The notes: a model not told the origin generated them from the letters alone. DNA of 64,000 bases from Candidatus Coxiella mudrowiae (GCA_001077715.1 CP011126.1:1488001-1552000), one strand, 5' to 3'. Counted from the first letter of the stretch, positions 11,148 through 22,310 are shown. Made by a program: numbers and translations.

Positions 11148-12104
11148 CTAAATTTTTCTTAAATATACTCTTTGAACCGAGTGATCGGCGGACTTCTCTA
11201 AAATTAATTGAGCACGATTCTTAAAAGGTAATATATTTTTAAGCAAATTTACTTCATTAATTTCGCGCCATATTTTTTTAGCAAATTGAATAACTTCTGA
11301 TTCAGAAAGAGAAATTAAATAATGAAAATAGGAATCGGGTACCCTGAAAGATCCGCGCCAAAAACTCAAAACCCGATCAACATACCATTTTTTAATAATT
11401 TCAAATTCAGCATCTACAAATAAGGAAAAATCAAAAAAATCAGAAACAAATAATTTAGAAGAATGGTCAGTCTTTTTTGTAAAAGTCTGTAAAATATTCA
11501 GTCCCTCTAGAATAACAATGTCTGGTTGATCAATAATTTCATATTCATTAAGAATGACGTCGTAATAATGGTGAGAATAAATAGGAATTGGTACTTTGCG
11601 TTTTCCCGATTTAATTGCGTTGAGAATTCGTAATAAATGGGGCATATCGTAGCTTTCCGGAAATCCTTTTCGTCCCATAAGCCCTTTGTGTTCTAATTTG
11701 GCGTTGGAATATAAAAAACCGTCCGTTGTAATAATCTCTACGTTAGGATGATCCGGCCAACGCGATAATAAGGCTTTTAATACCCGAGAAGTCGTACTTT
11801 TGCCCACAGCCACACTTCCGGCAACTCCGATAATGTAAGGGACTCTAGGTTCCGGCTTACCTAAAAATTGCCCCGTCGCGCGGTGTAATGCCCGTCTTGC
11901 AGTAACGTAGAAACTCAATAATCGAGAAAGAGGCAAATAAATTTCTTCAATTTCTTTCAACGAAACGATCTCTGTATGACCATGCAGTTTGTCAAGATCA
12001 TCTTCGGTCAAGGTAAGTGGCGTATCTCGGCGAAAATTGCACCATTCTTCGCGCGTAAATTGCAAATAAAGAGTTAATTCTGATTGCTTAAAATTACTAT
12101 TCAT
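11148..12104 (-). CDS. coaA: Pantothenate kinase, type I
   Basis: CoaA phosphorylates pantothenate, the first and usually rate-limiting step of coenzyme A synthesis. The 318-aa product is the usual length (E. coli 316). The P-loop GVAGSVAVGKST lies at residues 93-104. It is followed by TTDGFLY, the KGFPESYD segment (substrate-site region of this family) and DIVILEGLNILQ, the Walker B-like strand. The frame is intact. The gene is divergent from tamA, with 127 bp between their chosen starts. A dead aldose epimerase follows 8 bp downstream. The last step of the same pathway, coaE, is also intact in this window, which fits reports that tick Coxiella symbionts keep cofactor pathways. Confidence 0.95.
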   Translation of the reverse strand: MNSNFKQSELTLYLQFTREEWCNFRRDTPLTLTEDDLDKLHGHTEIVSLKEIEEIYLPLSRLLSFYVTARRALHRATGQFLGKPEPRVPYIIGVAGSVAVGKSTTSRVLKALLSRWPDHPNVEIITTDGFLYSNAKLEHKGLMGRKGFPESYDMPHLLRILNAIKSGKRKVPIPIYSHHYYDVILNEYEIIDQPDIVILEGLNILQTFTKKTDHSSKLFVSDFFDFSLFVDAEFEIIKKWYVDRVLSFWRGSFRVPDSYFHYLISLSESEVIQFAKKIWREINEVNLLKNILPFKNRAQLILEKSADHSVQRVYLRKI

Positions 12105-12194
12105 TATGTTCTATATTTATGATTCAATCTCGCGGAAAGCGAGAAACTTAGAGGTTAATTGTAAGTGGGTTCTATTATCGCAGTTCCTTATTCT

Positions 12195-12224
12195 TCGTCA
12201 ATTTTTTAGAGATTCCTGTATAAT
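12195..12224 (+). promoter_or_regulatory. Candidate tamA promoter very close to the start codon
   Basis: A perfect -10 box TATAAT lies at 12219-12224, with TCGTCA at 12195-12200 as a weak -35 (18-bp spacer). The expected transcription start falls at about 12231, one base before the tamA ATG at 12232. No Shine-Dalgarno sequence is visible, so the mRNA may be leaderless, or an upstream promoter is used. Confidence 0.4.
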
Positions 12225-12231
12225 CGAGCTG

Positions 12232-13965
12232 ATGAAGAACTATCTGATTATCATCAGTTTGTTTTGTTGCAGCCTTTCAAGATTTGCTTGGGCAATACTT
12301 CCTCCACCTCTTGTTAACACCCTCGAAGTTCAAATTTTAGGTTTGCCCTTAACCCCATTAGAGAATGTTTTTAAACAATTGATCGAAAAACAAGCAGCAA
12401 TTAAAGACCAATTTACGACTGCCGCCATTATGAAATTTTACCGAGATATTCCTAAAGAGATCGAAGAAGGTATTAAACCCTACGGCTATTTTAAGCCGTA
12501 TATCCGCTCTTATATTCAACGTTGCCATTCTTCGTTATTTTATAGCCACTTTATCGTAAATTCGGGCCCACGAATGTATTTTACTCATGTGGAACTGGAG
12601 ATTATAGGACCTGGTAGTTCCGATAAAGATTTTCAACGACTCTATGAAAATTTTCGAATAAAAGCGGGGGATTTTTTCGATTCCGAAAAATACGAGCAAG
12701 CGAAAAATGATTTGTTTAATGTGGCTGCTGCTCGAGGATTTTTTAAAGCAAAAATGGTAAAAAGTCAAATCCAAATCAATTTAAGTACTTATCGCGCTAC
12801 GGTAACTATTATTTTTGATACGGGCCCCCGATTCCACTTTGGAGTGACTCATTTTTCCTATACTCCTTTCAACGAAGCTTTCATGCATCGCTTTTTGCAA
12901 TATCTCGAAGGTCATTATTTTAGCCAAGAAAAAATCAAACAGACTCGAGAAGGTCTCACTAATAGCAATTACTTTTCCACAGTAGTAGTCACCCCAGAAC
13001 CTGAAAAGACGAAAGGCTTATATGTTCCTGTCGCGATTCATCTCCATACCGAACCTAAAAAGCAATATAGCTTTGGACTAGGGTATGGAACCGACACAGG
13101 GGTGCGTGCCCTAATCCGAACTAATTTCCGTTGGATTAATCCTTATGGGCATCGATTTAATGCTTATTTGTGTGCCTCTTCTGTTAATAGTGCCTTAGTC
13201 GCTAACTATTATATTCCTGGACGAAACCCAGCCAAGGATCAATATGTATTAACAGCTGCTTTTTTAAATCAAGACCAAGATACTGGAAAAGGTCGCAGTG
13301 GACGGCTCACCGCAAGCTATCAAACCGATCTTAATGGATGGCAACAAATAATTAATTTAACAGCTTTACAAGAACGTTATAATTTAACAGGTCTGCCGCG
13401 AACTAACGCGAGGGTTTTATATCCTTCAATTTTGTGGCAACGCATTCATGCGGATAATTTGCTTAACCCCAAAAAAGGGTACAGTATAATAGCTACAATT
13501 AGCAGTGCTGCTAAAGGTTTTCTTTCAAAGACTGGTTTTTTGCAAAGTCGAATTGATGGCCGTTTTCTCTTTACAGCGTGGGATCAAACTCGCTTTATTA
13601 TTCGAAGTTCACTAGGTTACACCGCCATAAAAAATATCGTTAATTTACCGATTTCGTTTCAATTTTTCGCAGGCGGAGCTCAAAGCTTACGGGGATATAG
13701 TTACAATTCAATTGGCCCTGGACGAGGTTTGGTTGTTGGTAGTTTTGAAATTCAACAAAAAATTTTGAAAAACCTTTATCTTTCAGCTTTTATTGATGCG
13801 GGAAATGTAAGCGATCAGATTTCTAAAAATAAATTAAAAGTTGACATTGGTTCAGGTTTGGTAATATTAACCCCTATTGGCATGTTCGAACTCACCATTG
13901 CCAACGCAATCAGTGAATCTAAAAAGCCCTGGGTAATTCAATTTTCCATGGGATCACCATTATGA
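12232..13965 (+). CDS. tamA: Translocation and assembly module TamA (Omp85 family)
   Basis: TamA is an outer-membrane 16-strand barrel that, with TamB, helps insert outer-membrane proteins and is implicated in lipid traffic. I start at the ATG at 12232 because it is followed by a signal peptide (MKNYLIIISLFCCSLSRFAW, cleavage after AWA); the 42 codons open upstream read like leader sequence. The product is 577 aa, as in E. coli. The N-terminal ~260 residues fit three POTRA domains. The rest is the barrel, with the conserved RGY motif in GGAQSLRGYSYNSIGPGRG near residue 480, the Omp85 loop-6 signature. The stop overlaps the tamB start (ATGA), so the two are translationally coupled. The frame is intact. 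Confidence 0.9.
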   Translation: MKNYLIIISLFCCSLSRFAWAILPPPLVNTLEVQILGLPLTPLENVFKQLIEKQAAIKDQFTTAAIMKFYRDIPKEIEEGIKPYGYFKPYIRSYIQRCHSSLFYSHFIVNSGPRMYFTHVELEIIGPGSSDKDFQRLYENFRIKAGDFFDSEKYEQAKNDLFNVAAARGFFKAKMVKSQIQINLSTYRATVTIIFDTGPRFHFGVTHFSYTPFNEAFMHRFLQYLEGHYFSQEKIKQTREGLTNSNYFSTVVVTPEPEKTKGLYVPVAIHLHTEPKKQYSFGLGYGTDTGVRALIRTNFRWINPYGHRFNAYLCASSVNSALVANYYIPGRNPAKDQYVLTAAFLNQDQDTGKGRSGRLTASYQTDLNGWQQIINLTALQERYNLTGLPRTNARVLYPSILWQRIHADNLLNPKKGYSIIATISSAAKGFLSKTGFLQSRIDGRFLFTAWDQTRFIIRSSLGYTAIKNIVNLPISFQFFAGGAQSLRGYSYNSIGPGRGLVVGSFEIQQKILKNLYLSAFIDAGNVSDQISKNKLKVDIGSGLVILTPIGMFELTIANAISESKKPWVIQFSMGSPL

Positions 13966-16805
13966 TAACGAAATGGATAACTGGAATTATTATCGGGCTT
14001 ACTATTTTAATTTTAGTTCTTACTTTAATTTTCACAACACCTATCGGTCTACGGGTAGGATTAAAAATTGTAAAAAAAATAATACCGGGTGAATTTACCT
14101 ATTCAAAAGCCTCAGGTCTTGTCCATGGGCCTTTAACTTTCACCAATTTTAATTATCGACACAACGGACTTAACATTATGATCGATAAATTAGAAATCGA
14201 CTGGCAACCCCTTTATTTGTTAAGAGACCAAGTGTCTATATCTCATTTGGCAGCAAAAAATACTAAAATTATCTTGTCTCCTCAACCAGATGATGAAAAA
14301 ATACGTAACCTGTTAAAAGAACCACTTCCAATCGCTGTACATATTCAAAGAGGATCTTTTTCTAATTTGATTATTCAGAGGAATGCAAAACCTTATCCGA
14401 TACATTTCAAAAACCTTTTGCTCCATAACGTGGCTCTCAACAATTCATTAATTGCTACGATAGATGGTCAAATGATTGAACCTTTTCCGGTAAATATTCA
14501 CCTAATTTCTTCTGGGACCTGCGATAATTATCGTATTGCGCTCCGAGCAAAAAATCGTGATATTGATTGGCTCATTACGAGCAAAGGCACTCAAGAATGG
14601 ATCGAAGCTCAAACACACGAAGCGCATACATTAAATGGGCAACTCAATGCTTTCGTGAAAATTCAATTTGAGCCTACTTTCCGCTGGAAAATGGACGTTG
14701 ATATTGCTCATTTAGATCTACAGAGAATACTTAATAAATGGCCTCACCAATTAACTCTTCAACTTAGAACAGAAGGGTATTATGAAAATAAAACGGATGT
14801 TATACCTAATTTTACTATGACAGGAATGTTGCAATCTCAAAAAGCTTACATACATATTACCGGCCAACACCAACAGAAATGGGATTTGAATTGGATTACA
14901 AATGTGGAAGATTTTTCGAATTTATTTGCGACAGCTCGTGGAACTTTACAAGGCCATGGCACAATCACTGGCCCTTCTAAATCACCTATCATTATGGGCG
15001 ATATGATCGGTCATAATATTGCTTTTCCGAGTATTAAAATCAATAAACTGGAAGGCCATTGGCACATCGATTCTCTTTTTAATCAAGCCTTCGCTCTCCA
15101 ACTCCACGCACAACAAATTCAAACTCCTACTCTACAACTATCGCAATTAGAAGTTAATGCTAGGGGACAACAACACGCGCACTATGTCGAGGCAAAAATG
15201 TTGATTGACGATAGATCTTCTGGAAAATTTGTTATTACTCTAGTAGGAGCAGGCAATATACAAAATAAGGTTTGGACTAGGATTTTTCATCAATTTAACA
15301 TTCAGTCACAAAAATTCGGCGATTGGAACGCCGATCAGCCGGTAAAAATCACCATTAGCCAAAACCAAACTATCCTCGCTCCAATTTGTTTGCACTCCGG
15401 GCAAAATCATATGTGCTTGCAAGGTCAATGGGGCACAAAACCCATTTCTTTTATTCGCGGAAAATTAACTATAAACTCCAATGATCTAGGTCTCATTAGC
15501 GCTATTCTCCCAGACACCATTCAACCTCATGGGCAATTAATCGCTAACCTAGATATTAGCGGGTCATCTACACAACCAGCTATCTATGGTACGGTAGAAT
15601 TGCGACAGGGAAGTATCAATTTTCCAGGATTGAGAGTGAGTCTTACTAAGGTTCAAGCTTCTATAGAAGCAACCTGGTCAACTATTTATTACCATTTAGA
15701 AGGTTACTCCCAAAATCAGCCAGTCCAAATCGTGGGTCAAACACAATTAAATATACCGGGTTACCCAACAACGTTTAGTTTGCGTGATGAAAATCTTTTA
15801 ATTGTAAATACTCATCAATATATAATTTACGGTTCACCTGATTTAAGAATCGATATTGCGGGACGAGATGTCGACATAACTGGTACGCTCATGATTCCTC
15901 GCGCTATTCTTAAACCCACTACATTTAGTCGCTCCGTCATTTTAACGGGTGATGCGGTTTTTGTGGGTCCTGAAGCTGAAAAGGAATCCCTATGGCGAAT
16001 CAATAACATAGATATCCAAGTCGTGCTAGGTGATCAAGTCGTTATTGATTCCTTGGGGACAAAAGGTCGGTTGGGGGGTGAATTTACGCTCCTGAAAACA
16101 GCGCCTCAGCCCCTAATTGCCAATGGTCGAATTACTATTATCGACGGAACGTTCACTACCCATGGGCGGACCTTGGATGTCACCCCCCACTCTTCGATTA
16201 GTTTTATTCAAAGCCTAGTCACTAATCCTATTTTAGGCGTTCGCGCCGTACGCGTATTAAGAACCTCTCCTATCGTTGCCCAGCCGGGGCCAGGCCTTGG
16301 GCTTGGAGGAGTGGTGACCATAGGTCTTGATATTAATGGAACTTTACACCATCCGGAAGTCAGCTTATATGCTTCAGATCCTGATCTTACTCAAGCAGAT
16401 ATTTTATCTTATTTAATTTTCGGGCACCCAGCGAATGCCAATACGCCCGATAATGTGAGTTTTTTAGTAGATGCTATTGATACATTAAACATCGGCGGAG
16501 GAAAAACTTCAGTAGGTGGAATTGTTGATCAAATTACTCAAGGCTTGGGGCTAACAGAATTAGGCATCGAATCCCAAACTACGGCAACTGCGCTGGGGAC
16601 TCCCACCAAGAGCCCTACTCAAAGCTCCTTTGTAGTGGGGCGGTATTTATCGCCACGTCTTTATGTTCGATACAGTCGTGGAATAACCACACCAATCAAT
16701 ATCGTACAGTTTCGCTATCTCATCAGTGAAAATTGGGCCATCCAAACAGAAGCGAGCTCTTTAGGCAACGACGTAGATATCCTATATAGCATCGAACAAA
16801 ATTAG
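13962..16805 (+). CDS. tamB: Translocation and assembly module TamB (DUF490)
   Basis: TamB is an inner-membrane-anchored, periplasm-spanning beta-taco protein of the AsmA/VPS13-like superfamily. It works with TamA in outer-membrane biogenesis and is implicated in phospholipid transport. The 947-aa product has one N-terminal membrane helix (ITGIIIGLTILILVLTLIFT, residues 5-24), a long beta-rich middle and a C-terminal DUF490 domain; the conserved parts include ILSYLIFGHP and VVGRYLSPRLYVRYSRGI near the end. It is shorter than the E. coli protein (about 1259 aa), with the difference in the repetitive middle. It overlaps tamA by 4 bp. The frame is intact. Confidence 0.9.
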   Translation: MITKWITGIIIGLTILILVLTLIFTTPIGLRVGLKIVKKIIPGEFTYSKASGLVHGPLTFTNFNYRHNGLNIMIDKLEIDWQPLYLLRDQVSISHLAAKNTKIILSPQPDDEKIRNLLKEPLPIAVHIQRGSFSNLIIQRNAKPYPIHFKNLLLHNVALNNSLIATIDGQMIEPFPVNIHLISSGTCDNYRIALRAKNRDIDWLITSKGTQEWIEAQTHEAHTLNGQLNAFVKIQFEPTFRWKMDVDIAHLDLQRILNKWPHQLTLQLRTEGYYENKTDVIPNFTMTGMLQSQKAYIHITGQHQQKWDLNWITNVEDFSNLFATARGTLQGHGTITGPSKSPIIMGDMIGHNIAFPSIKINKLEGHWHIDSLFNQAFALQLHAQQIQTPTLQLSQLEVNARGQQHAHYVEAKMLIDDRSSGKFVITLVGAGNIQNKVWTRIFHQFNIQSQKFGDWNADQPVKITISQNQTILAPICLHSGQNHMCLQGQWGTKPISFIRGKLTINSNDLGLISAILPDTIQPHGQLIANLDISGSSTQPAIYGTVELRQGSINFPGLRVSLTKVQASIEATWSTIYYHLEGYSQNQPVQIVGQTQLNIPGYPTTFSLRDENLLIVNTHQYIIYGSPDLRIDIAGRDVDITGTLMIPRAILKPTTFSRSVILTGDAVFVGPEAEKESLWRINNIDIQVVLGDQVVIDSLGTKGRLGGEFTLLKTAPQPLIANGRITIIDGTFTTHGRTLDVTPHSSISFIQSLVTNPILGVRAVRVLRTSPIVAQPGPGLGLGGVVTIGLDINGTLHHPEVSLYASDPDLTQADILSYLIFGHPANANTPDNVSFLVDAIDTLNIGGGKTSVGGIVDQITQGLGLTELGIESQTTATALGTPTKSPTQSSFVVGRYLSPRLYVRYSRGITTPINIVQFRYLISENWAIQTEASSLGNDVDILYSIEQN

Positions 16806-18213
16806 ACTAGTGCCTTATCACTTTTTAATATTAGGGATTTAGAAATTTATTTTCTCAACATCTGTAGATGACCTGCGTACGGGATGATGGAACAGATTTT
16901 ATAAGCACACGCGGGGGGGGAACACCCTAAAAATAAATATTGATTGTGGCGCTGGGCTTAATTTGAATTCGGTATTGCTCCTCGTATTGAAGTGTTGGCT
17001 AGCTTATGAAAAAGATCTGAATTCCTCGCGTTTTGAATCGCTGTTTGCACAGAACTTATCGTTGAATTAGTGAATTGTACGTCTCCCCAGAGAGAAAGAT
17101 GTCGATGTGTAAAACGAAAGTTCTCTATAATTGTCTTAATTTCCTCCAACAGACCCTGCGCTGTCTCGAAACTAGCACTAATTCTATCTTGGATTTCTGA
17201 GTATTCATCGAGCTTATCTACTAGACTAGACTGTCTACTTGTTCTAATAGAAAAAAATATTTATCGATAGTCACACCCAAATCAATATCAGAGCGAACAA
17301 TTTGATTAGCGAAGAAAATGAATTTTTTCCAAAAATAAATTGCTGTAGTTAAATCTTTAACTTGCCTATCATGAAGATAATTCTGATGCCAGACCAGACC
17401 TTGGCTAAAGAATAACAAATTAAGCACCTAATGCGATAAGACAGTTTCCCTTCCTTCTTTTTCTTCATACGATATTGTTTTATCATTTTTGTTTTGTTCC
17501 AGTTCCGAAAGCACTGACTCTAAAGCCACGGTATAGGTCTCAGACTGATTGCTGAGACTCTCAAGCTGTTCGCTGATGGTATAACGTTGCAATTCATTAA
17601 ATACGAGTAGAAATTTTACAAGAAGAGGAGAAACATGGACCGGTGAATCAGTCGTATCTCCAGGTATTGTGGTTGCCTCTCTCTCGCTACTTCTTATTTT
17701 TTTTCTTCTTGTTTTTTTTTCTTCTCCTTCTTTCTTTTTATTAGTTCCTTTAGGTTTCAGAGCAGAGTGTGTGGCGTTTTGAAGCTTAACTGGTTTTACT
17801 GAGTCCAAAAATTTCTAAGCTCTTGTTTTGCTATCTCTTCGCGATTTAAACAATTTTGGATATAATTTAATAAGAAGATGCTTAGTTTTTCTTTTGAGAA
17901 CCCAAACGTTGTGTAATGCCTGATATATGGCTTGCTCTGCCTTTATCAAATGAGAAATATTTTTCTATTTTTTCCATTTTTGTAGTAACGGTCGTTAAAA
18001 ATTCCTCTGTTTTTAATTATGAACCTCATAAAATGTTATTTTATCTTCTGCGATGATGGGGAACGTATTTTCGCCAAACCGAAATTGAACCTGATAGTCT
18101 GCAATCTTTTCATCAAAGACATCTGCCCAAGTTGCATAATTGTCTAATTCTGTTCTTTCCCTTTCCTTAAGGAGAGAAATAATTCTATATATCGTCTTTA
18201 GAAAAGCGATCAA
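16806..18213 (-). pseudogene. Unknown hypothetical protein, fragmented (coiled-coil, Lys/Glu-rich)
   Basis: The minus strand carries a series of open fragments: 18213-18013 (TELDNYATWADVFDEKIADY), 17808-17428 (a highly charged stretch with KKKEGEEKKTRRKKIRSSER, then NELQRYTISEQLESLSNQSE), 17427-17221 (DLTTAIYFWKKFIFFANQIV) and 17149-16958. All lie on one strand in order, so they may be one broken gene, or two. I recognise no domain; the pattern (soluble, charged, helical) is like many Coxiella proteins of unknown function. The first ~150 bp after tamB (16806-16957) holds no gene. Confidence 0.4.
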
Positions 18214-18221
18214 AGTCCCAG

Positions 18222-19098
18222 CCGAGGTATGACAAATTCACCAGCAAATCCGCCTAAGAGTGAAGCAATAACACTGACTAATTTGTACGTATAGCCTAAA
18301 TTCTAATAAAGTAAATCCTACCCCACGCATTAAAAAGGTTGTATTTAAGGATAAAGCTAGTGCGTCGCCAAACTTATAAATCAAAACCAGAAGTAAAATC
18401 ATTCCAATATATTTACGGGTTAGTAATTCTTTAAAAGGTGCAATTATAATGCTTTAAAATTTTTCTGCCGCCGGAGCCGGTTTTTTAGAGGTGGAAGTGT
18501 TAATGTCGGGATAATCTGCGCAAGCATTAACAAAGCCATGCAAATATAAGTTAGGTGCCAATCATAATCTGCTGCTAAAATTAAGGCCAAGCCGCCTCCT
18601 TCTAACATAGCTAGTCCGGGTTCTCACCTACTGTAGTAATAGCAGTCCCCAATCCTTGTTCTTTGGCTCGTAAAATGTTCACCCTGTACTTATACAATCC
18701 CAATATCTTGTGAAGCGGAGATAAATGCAATCCCAGCCGCTAACCAAAATATTCCCCAAGGATGTCGAGCAGGATCTATAAATGCCAACAAAGTCAGCGT
18801 TATTGCTAATCCAATTTGGGTAATCAAAATCCACCCTCGCCTATGCCATAAATAAATTAAGAGGGGTATACTGGTCCATGAACGGCGCCCGTAGAAACTT
18901 GATAAGATAGGCATACTATAATAAAAAGACTGAAACTCCCAATAAGCATCAAACTCACTCCCGCAGTGGTATACCAAGCCTGGAGAGTGCCAGTTAGCAA
19001 AACGAAGGGCAATGTAGAAGAAAAACTGAGAAAAAAACCGCCATCACACGGCAGTTAAACAAAAGTTTAATTGGTCCTTTCTGGTTTTTGTGACTCAT
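18222..19098 (-). pseudogene. ampG: Muropeptide MFS transporter AmpG, truncated pseudogene
   Basis: AmpG imports anhydromuropeptides released from peptidoglycan for recycling. From an ATG at 19098, frames read PFVLLTGTLQAWYTTAGVSL, SFYGRRSWTSIPLLIYLWHR, RGWILITQIGLAITLTLLAF and IFWLAAGIAFISASQDI. The last is the conserved ISASQDIxxDAYR motif, cut off after DI. Later fragments (ALILAADYDWHLTYICMALL, VIASLLGGFAGEF) are out of frame. About 290 of some 490 residues are traceable, with at least four frameshifts. The 11-bp repeat array at 19096-19133 covers the start codon. It is transcribed away from sdaA. Confidence 0.75.
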
Positions 19099-19133
19099 CT
19101 AACATTCATCTAACATTCATCTAACATTCATCT
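19096..19133. repeat. 11-bp tandem repeat, about 3.5 copies
   Basis: The unit CATCTAACATT is repeated at 19096, 19107 and 19118, with a partial copy at 19129. It spans the old ampG start codon and upstream region. Confidence 0.9.
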
Positions 19134-19241
19134 ATACAAAAATTCACTGTCCCCTGTTAAGGAAGGATTGCTATTTTCTTACCAAAGTCCCTATGACTTG
19201 TGTTAAAGTAGGAGAAAAATTTAACAATTCATTTTATAACT

Positions 19242-20615
19242 ATGATTAGCGTTTTTGAATTATTTTCCATCGGTGTGGGGCCTTCCAGTTCACATACCGT
19301 GGGCCCTATGAGAGCAGCTCATGATTTCATCCAGGCTCTCCAGCACAAATTAACTCATATTGACCGAATAACAATTACCCTCTACGGATCTTTGGCTTTT
19401 ACCGGAAAAGGCCATGGTACGGATAAAGCCGTTACTCTAGGACTGATGGGTGAACAACCTGAAACTATTGATCCAGATAGCATCGATGATCAAATGAAAC
19501 AAATTCGTGATAAAAGCAAATTAAGCTTATTAAAGCAACATACGATTAATTTTTCTGCAGAAAGCGACCTTATTTTTAATTATCAGAAAGTTTTTGATTT
19601 CCATTCAAATGGTCTTGAGTTTGCAGTTTATGACGCTAATAAAACCTTGATTAAAAAATCTTTGTATTTTTCCATTGGTGGGGGCTTTATTGTTAAGGAC
19701 GAAAATAAAGATCAAGAAGTTTCTAACAGTCTTCCACTGAACACTCCATACCCTTTTAATTCCGCTGCTGAACTTATGGCTTACTGCCAAAGGGACAATC
19801 TCTCCATCGCTGATATCATGTTAGCCAATGAGAAAATGGGCCGAAATGAAAAAATTATTAAAGAAAATTTATTGCATATCGCCACGATTATGGAAAATTG
19901 TATTAATAAAGGTTGTCAATCCGATGGTTTTCTGGCAGGTCCTTTACGGGTACGACGACGTGCCCCTTCGCTTTATCGCAAGCTATTGATTCTGGGTCCA
20001 CCGACGGCTCAACATCCTCAAACCATGAATTGGTTGAATGTCTACGCAATGGCTGTTAATGAAGAAAATGCAGCGGGAGGCCGTGTCGTGACAGCGCCTA
20101 CGAATGGGGCGGCGGGAATTATTCCAGCAGTTTTAAGTTATTATAAATATTTTTGTAAAGGGGCTACTGAAAAAGGTGTTATTGATTTTTTATTAACAGC
20201 TGGTGCTATAGGCATGCTCTATAAAAAAAATGCTTCCATTTCGGGCGCTGAAATGGGTTGTCAGGGAGAAGTAGGCGTTGCATGTTCTATGGCTGCAGCC
20301 GGATTAGCAGCTTCTCTAGGCGGCACCGTGGCCCAAGTAGAAAATGCTGCTGAAATGGCAATGGAACACAATCTCGGCTTAACCTGCGATCCTGTTGGAG
20401 GGCTGGTGCAAATTCCCTGCATCGAACGTAATGCGATGGGTGCCGTTAAAGCAGTGAATGCGGCTCAATTAGCCCTTTCTGAGGATGGCGAACATAAAAT
20501 ATCCTTAGATATGGTAATTGCTACTATGCGCGAAATTGGCCGGAATATGAATTCTATTTACAAAGAAACCTCAAAGGGTGGGTTAGCTGTTGTGGTTAAT
20601 ATTACTGAATGCTAG
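19242..20615 (+). CDS. sdaA: L-serine ammonia-lyase (iron-sulfur type, single chain)
   Basis: It deaminates L-serine to pyruvate and ammonia in the cytoplasm with an oxygen-sensitive 4Fe-4S cluster. The 457-aa length matches the single-chain type (E. coli SdaA 454). The N-terminal beta domain begins [20 protein letters not shown], with the SSSHT motif near residues 15-19. The alpha domain has [16 protein letters not shown], the ligand-region cysteines in [15 protein letters not shown], and [18 protein letters not shown] near the C terminus. The frame is intact. AGGAG at 19210 lies about 28 bases before the ATG, too far for an ideal ribosome binding site. It is one of few catabolic genes kept in the window. 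Serine may feed pyruvate metabolism, as in Coxiella and Legionella, which rely on amino acids. Confidence 0.93.
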   Translation: MISVFELFSIGVGPSSSHTVGPMRAAHDFIQALQHKLTHIDRITITLYGSLAFTGKGHGTDKAVTLGLMGEQPETIDPDSIDDQMKQIRDKSKLSLLKQHTINFSAESDLIFNYQKVFDFHSNGLEFAVYDANKTLIKKSLYFSIGGGFIVKDENKDQEVSNSLPLNTPYPFNSAAELMAYCQRDNLSIADIMLANEKMGRNEKIIKENLLHIATIMENCINKGCQSDGFLAGPLRVRRRAPSLYRKLLILGPPTAQHPQTMNWLNVYAMAVNEENAAGGRVVTAPTNGAAGIIPAVLSYYKYFCKGATEKGVIDFLLTAGAIGMLYKKNASISGAEMGCQGEVGVACSMAAAGLAASLGGTVAQVENAAEMAMEHNLGLTCDPVGGLVQIPCIERNAMGAVKAVNAAQLALSEDGEHKISLDMVIATMREIGRNMNSIYKETSKGGLAVVVNITEC

Positions 20616-21127
20616 TAAGTAGCTAGCTAGCCTTAAAGCGCTTTGGAGATCAAACAGATGGACAGTTTTTAGTGGGAATTAGTAGCTCAAAATGGTTTTT
20701 CTTTATCTTTAAATGCCGAAAATAAAAGATCATCATGGTTTTTCTTTATCTTTAAATGCCGAAAATAAAAGATCATCGGTAATCTTATTAAAACAAGGTA
20801 GTATAAATAGTGTGGTTATGATAACGGGCCGTTAGTTTAGTCACAATTTCAGGAATAATAGTAGCACAAGCTGGTCTGGATGTAAATTAATTGTCGAGAG
20901 AGTATTTGTTAAGCTAAATAGTCTTAATCAATCTTCGTCCCACCGAAATAATGATTAGCATGCTATTTTGCGTAAGTTATTATAGTTATAATTAGAGAGA
21001 GTATAGGGGGGGAAACTGATATGTGCATTTTCAAAAGACCTTCATCGTGCACCATCGCTAAAATCACGACTTTTCCGTTACTAAATATTAAGTTATATTA
21101 AGTTACTAAAAAAATGAGTTTAAGAAC
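20616..21127. other. Degraded spacer between sdaA and the rRNA operon
   Basis: A short protein-like trace on the + strand (NGFSLSLNAENKRSS, then VILLKQGSINSVVMITG) is interrupted by a 43-bp duplication and stops. I cannot assign a family. The rest (20850-21127) shows no gene. Confidence 0.4.
20692..20777. repeat. 43-bp perfect tandem duplication
   Basis: The 43-bp unit beginning ATGGTTTTTCTTTATC and ending AAAAGATCATC occurs at 20692-20734 and again at 20735-20777 without a mismatch. It lies inside a decayed coding trace, and 43 bp breaks the frame. Confidence 0.92.
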
Positions 21128-21166
21128 AAAAAAACCCTACCGTTTAAAAAAACAGTAGGGTTTTTT
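21128..21166 (-). terminator. Rho-independent terminator of the rRNA operon
   Basis: Arms AAAACCCTACCGTTT (21131-21145) and AAACAGTAGGGTTTT (21150-21164) pair over 15 bp with one mismatch and a 4-nt loop. A/T runs on both sides would give a U tract in either direction. It sits just after the 5S gene, and no gene end faces it from the other side. Confidence 0.9.
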
Positions 21167-21176
21167 CAATAAAAAC

Positions 21177-21289
21177 CTGGCGGTGACCTACTTTCGCATG
21201 GAAATAACCATACTATCATCGGCGCTGAGCGTTTTCACTTCTGAGTTCGGAATGGGATCAGGTGGGACCCGCTCGCTATAGCCACCAGG
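21177..21289 (-). rRNA. rrf: 5S ribosomal RNA
   Basis: The minus strand starts CTGGTGGCTATAGCGAGCGG, contains CCATTCCGAACTCAGAAGTG in the middle and ends GTAGGTCACCGCCAGG. The terminal helix (CTGG..CCAG) and the conserved loop match 5S rRNA. It is the last gene of the operon, about 50 bp after 23S. Confidence 0.95.
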
Positions 21290-21470
21290 AAACCGGTGAA
21301 ATTTAGTAAAAGGGCTTATGAAACCATTTAGGGTACATAGTCAAGTCGCACGATTAATTAGTACAGGTTAGCTTCACTCATTACTGAGCTTCCACATCCT
21401 GCCTATCAACGTTGTAGTCTTCAACGAATCTTTAGGGACCTCTAGGGTCCGGGAGATCTCATCTTGAGGG

Positions 21471-21504
<34 letters not shown>

Positions 21505-21672
21505 TGTCCGTACTTAGCTACCCGGCAGTGCCACTGGCGTGACAACCGGAACACCAGAGGTACGTCCACTCCGGTCCTCTCGTACTAGGAGCAGCTCCTC
21601 TCAAATCTCCAACGCCCACGGCAGATAGGGACCGAACTGTCTCACGACGTTCTAAACCCAGCTCACGTACCA

Positions 21673-21705
<33 letters not shown>

Positions 21706-21710
21706 GGCTA

Positions 21711-21750
<40 letters not shown>

Positions 21751-21779
21751 ACCACCGTCGATATGAACTCTTGGGTGGT

Positions 21780-21834
<55 letters not shown>

Positions 21835-22262
21835 AAGGACCACCGGATCACTAAGACCTACTTTCGTACCTGCTCGACTTGTCAGTCTCGCAGTCAAGCA
21901 CCCTTACGCCTTTGCACACAATGCACGATTTCCGACCGTGCTGAGGGTACCTTTGTACTCCTCCGTTACTTTTTTGGAGGAGACCGCCCCAGTCAAACTA
22001 CCCACCATACACTGTCCCCAACCCGGATAACGGGTCAAGGTTAGAACGTCAAACACACCAAGGGTGGTATTTCAAGGATGGCTCCACTGGAGCTAGCGCT
22101 TCAGCTTCAAAGCCTCCCACCTATCCTACACAGGCATATTCAAAGTTCAATGTAAAGCTGTAGTAAAGGTTCACGGGGTCTTTCCGTCTAGCCGCGGGTA
22201 CGCTGCATCTTCACAGCGATTTCAATTTCACTGAGCCTTGGGTGGAGACAGCGTGGCCATCG

Positions 22263-22310
<48 letters not shown>

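Noticed and set aside
12535-12774. Minus-strand frame inside tamA
   Set aside because: Shadow of an intact, longer gene.
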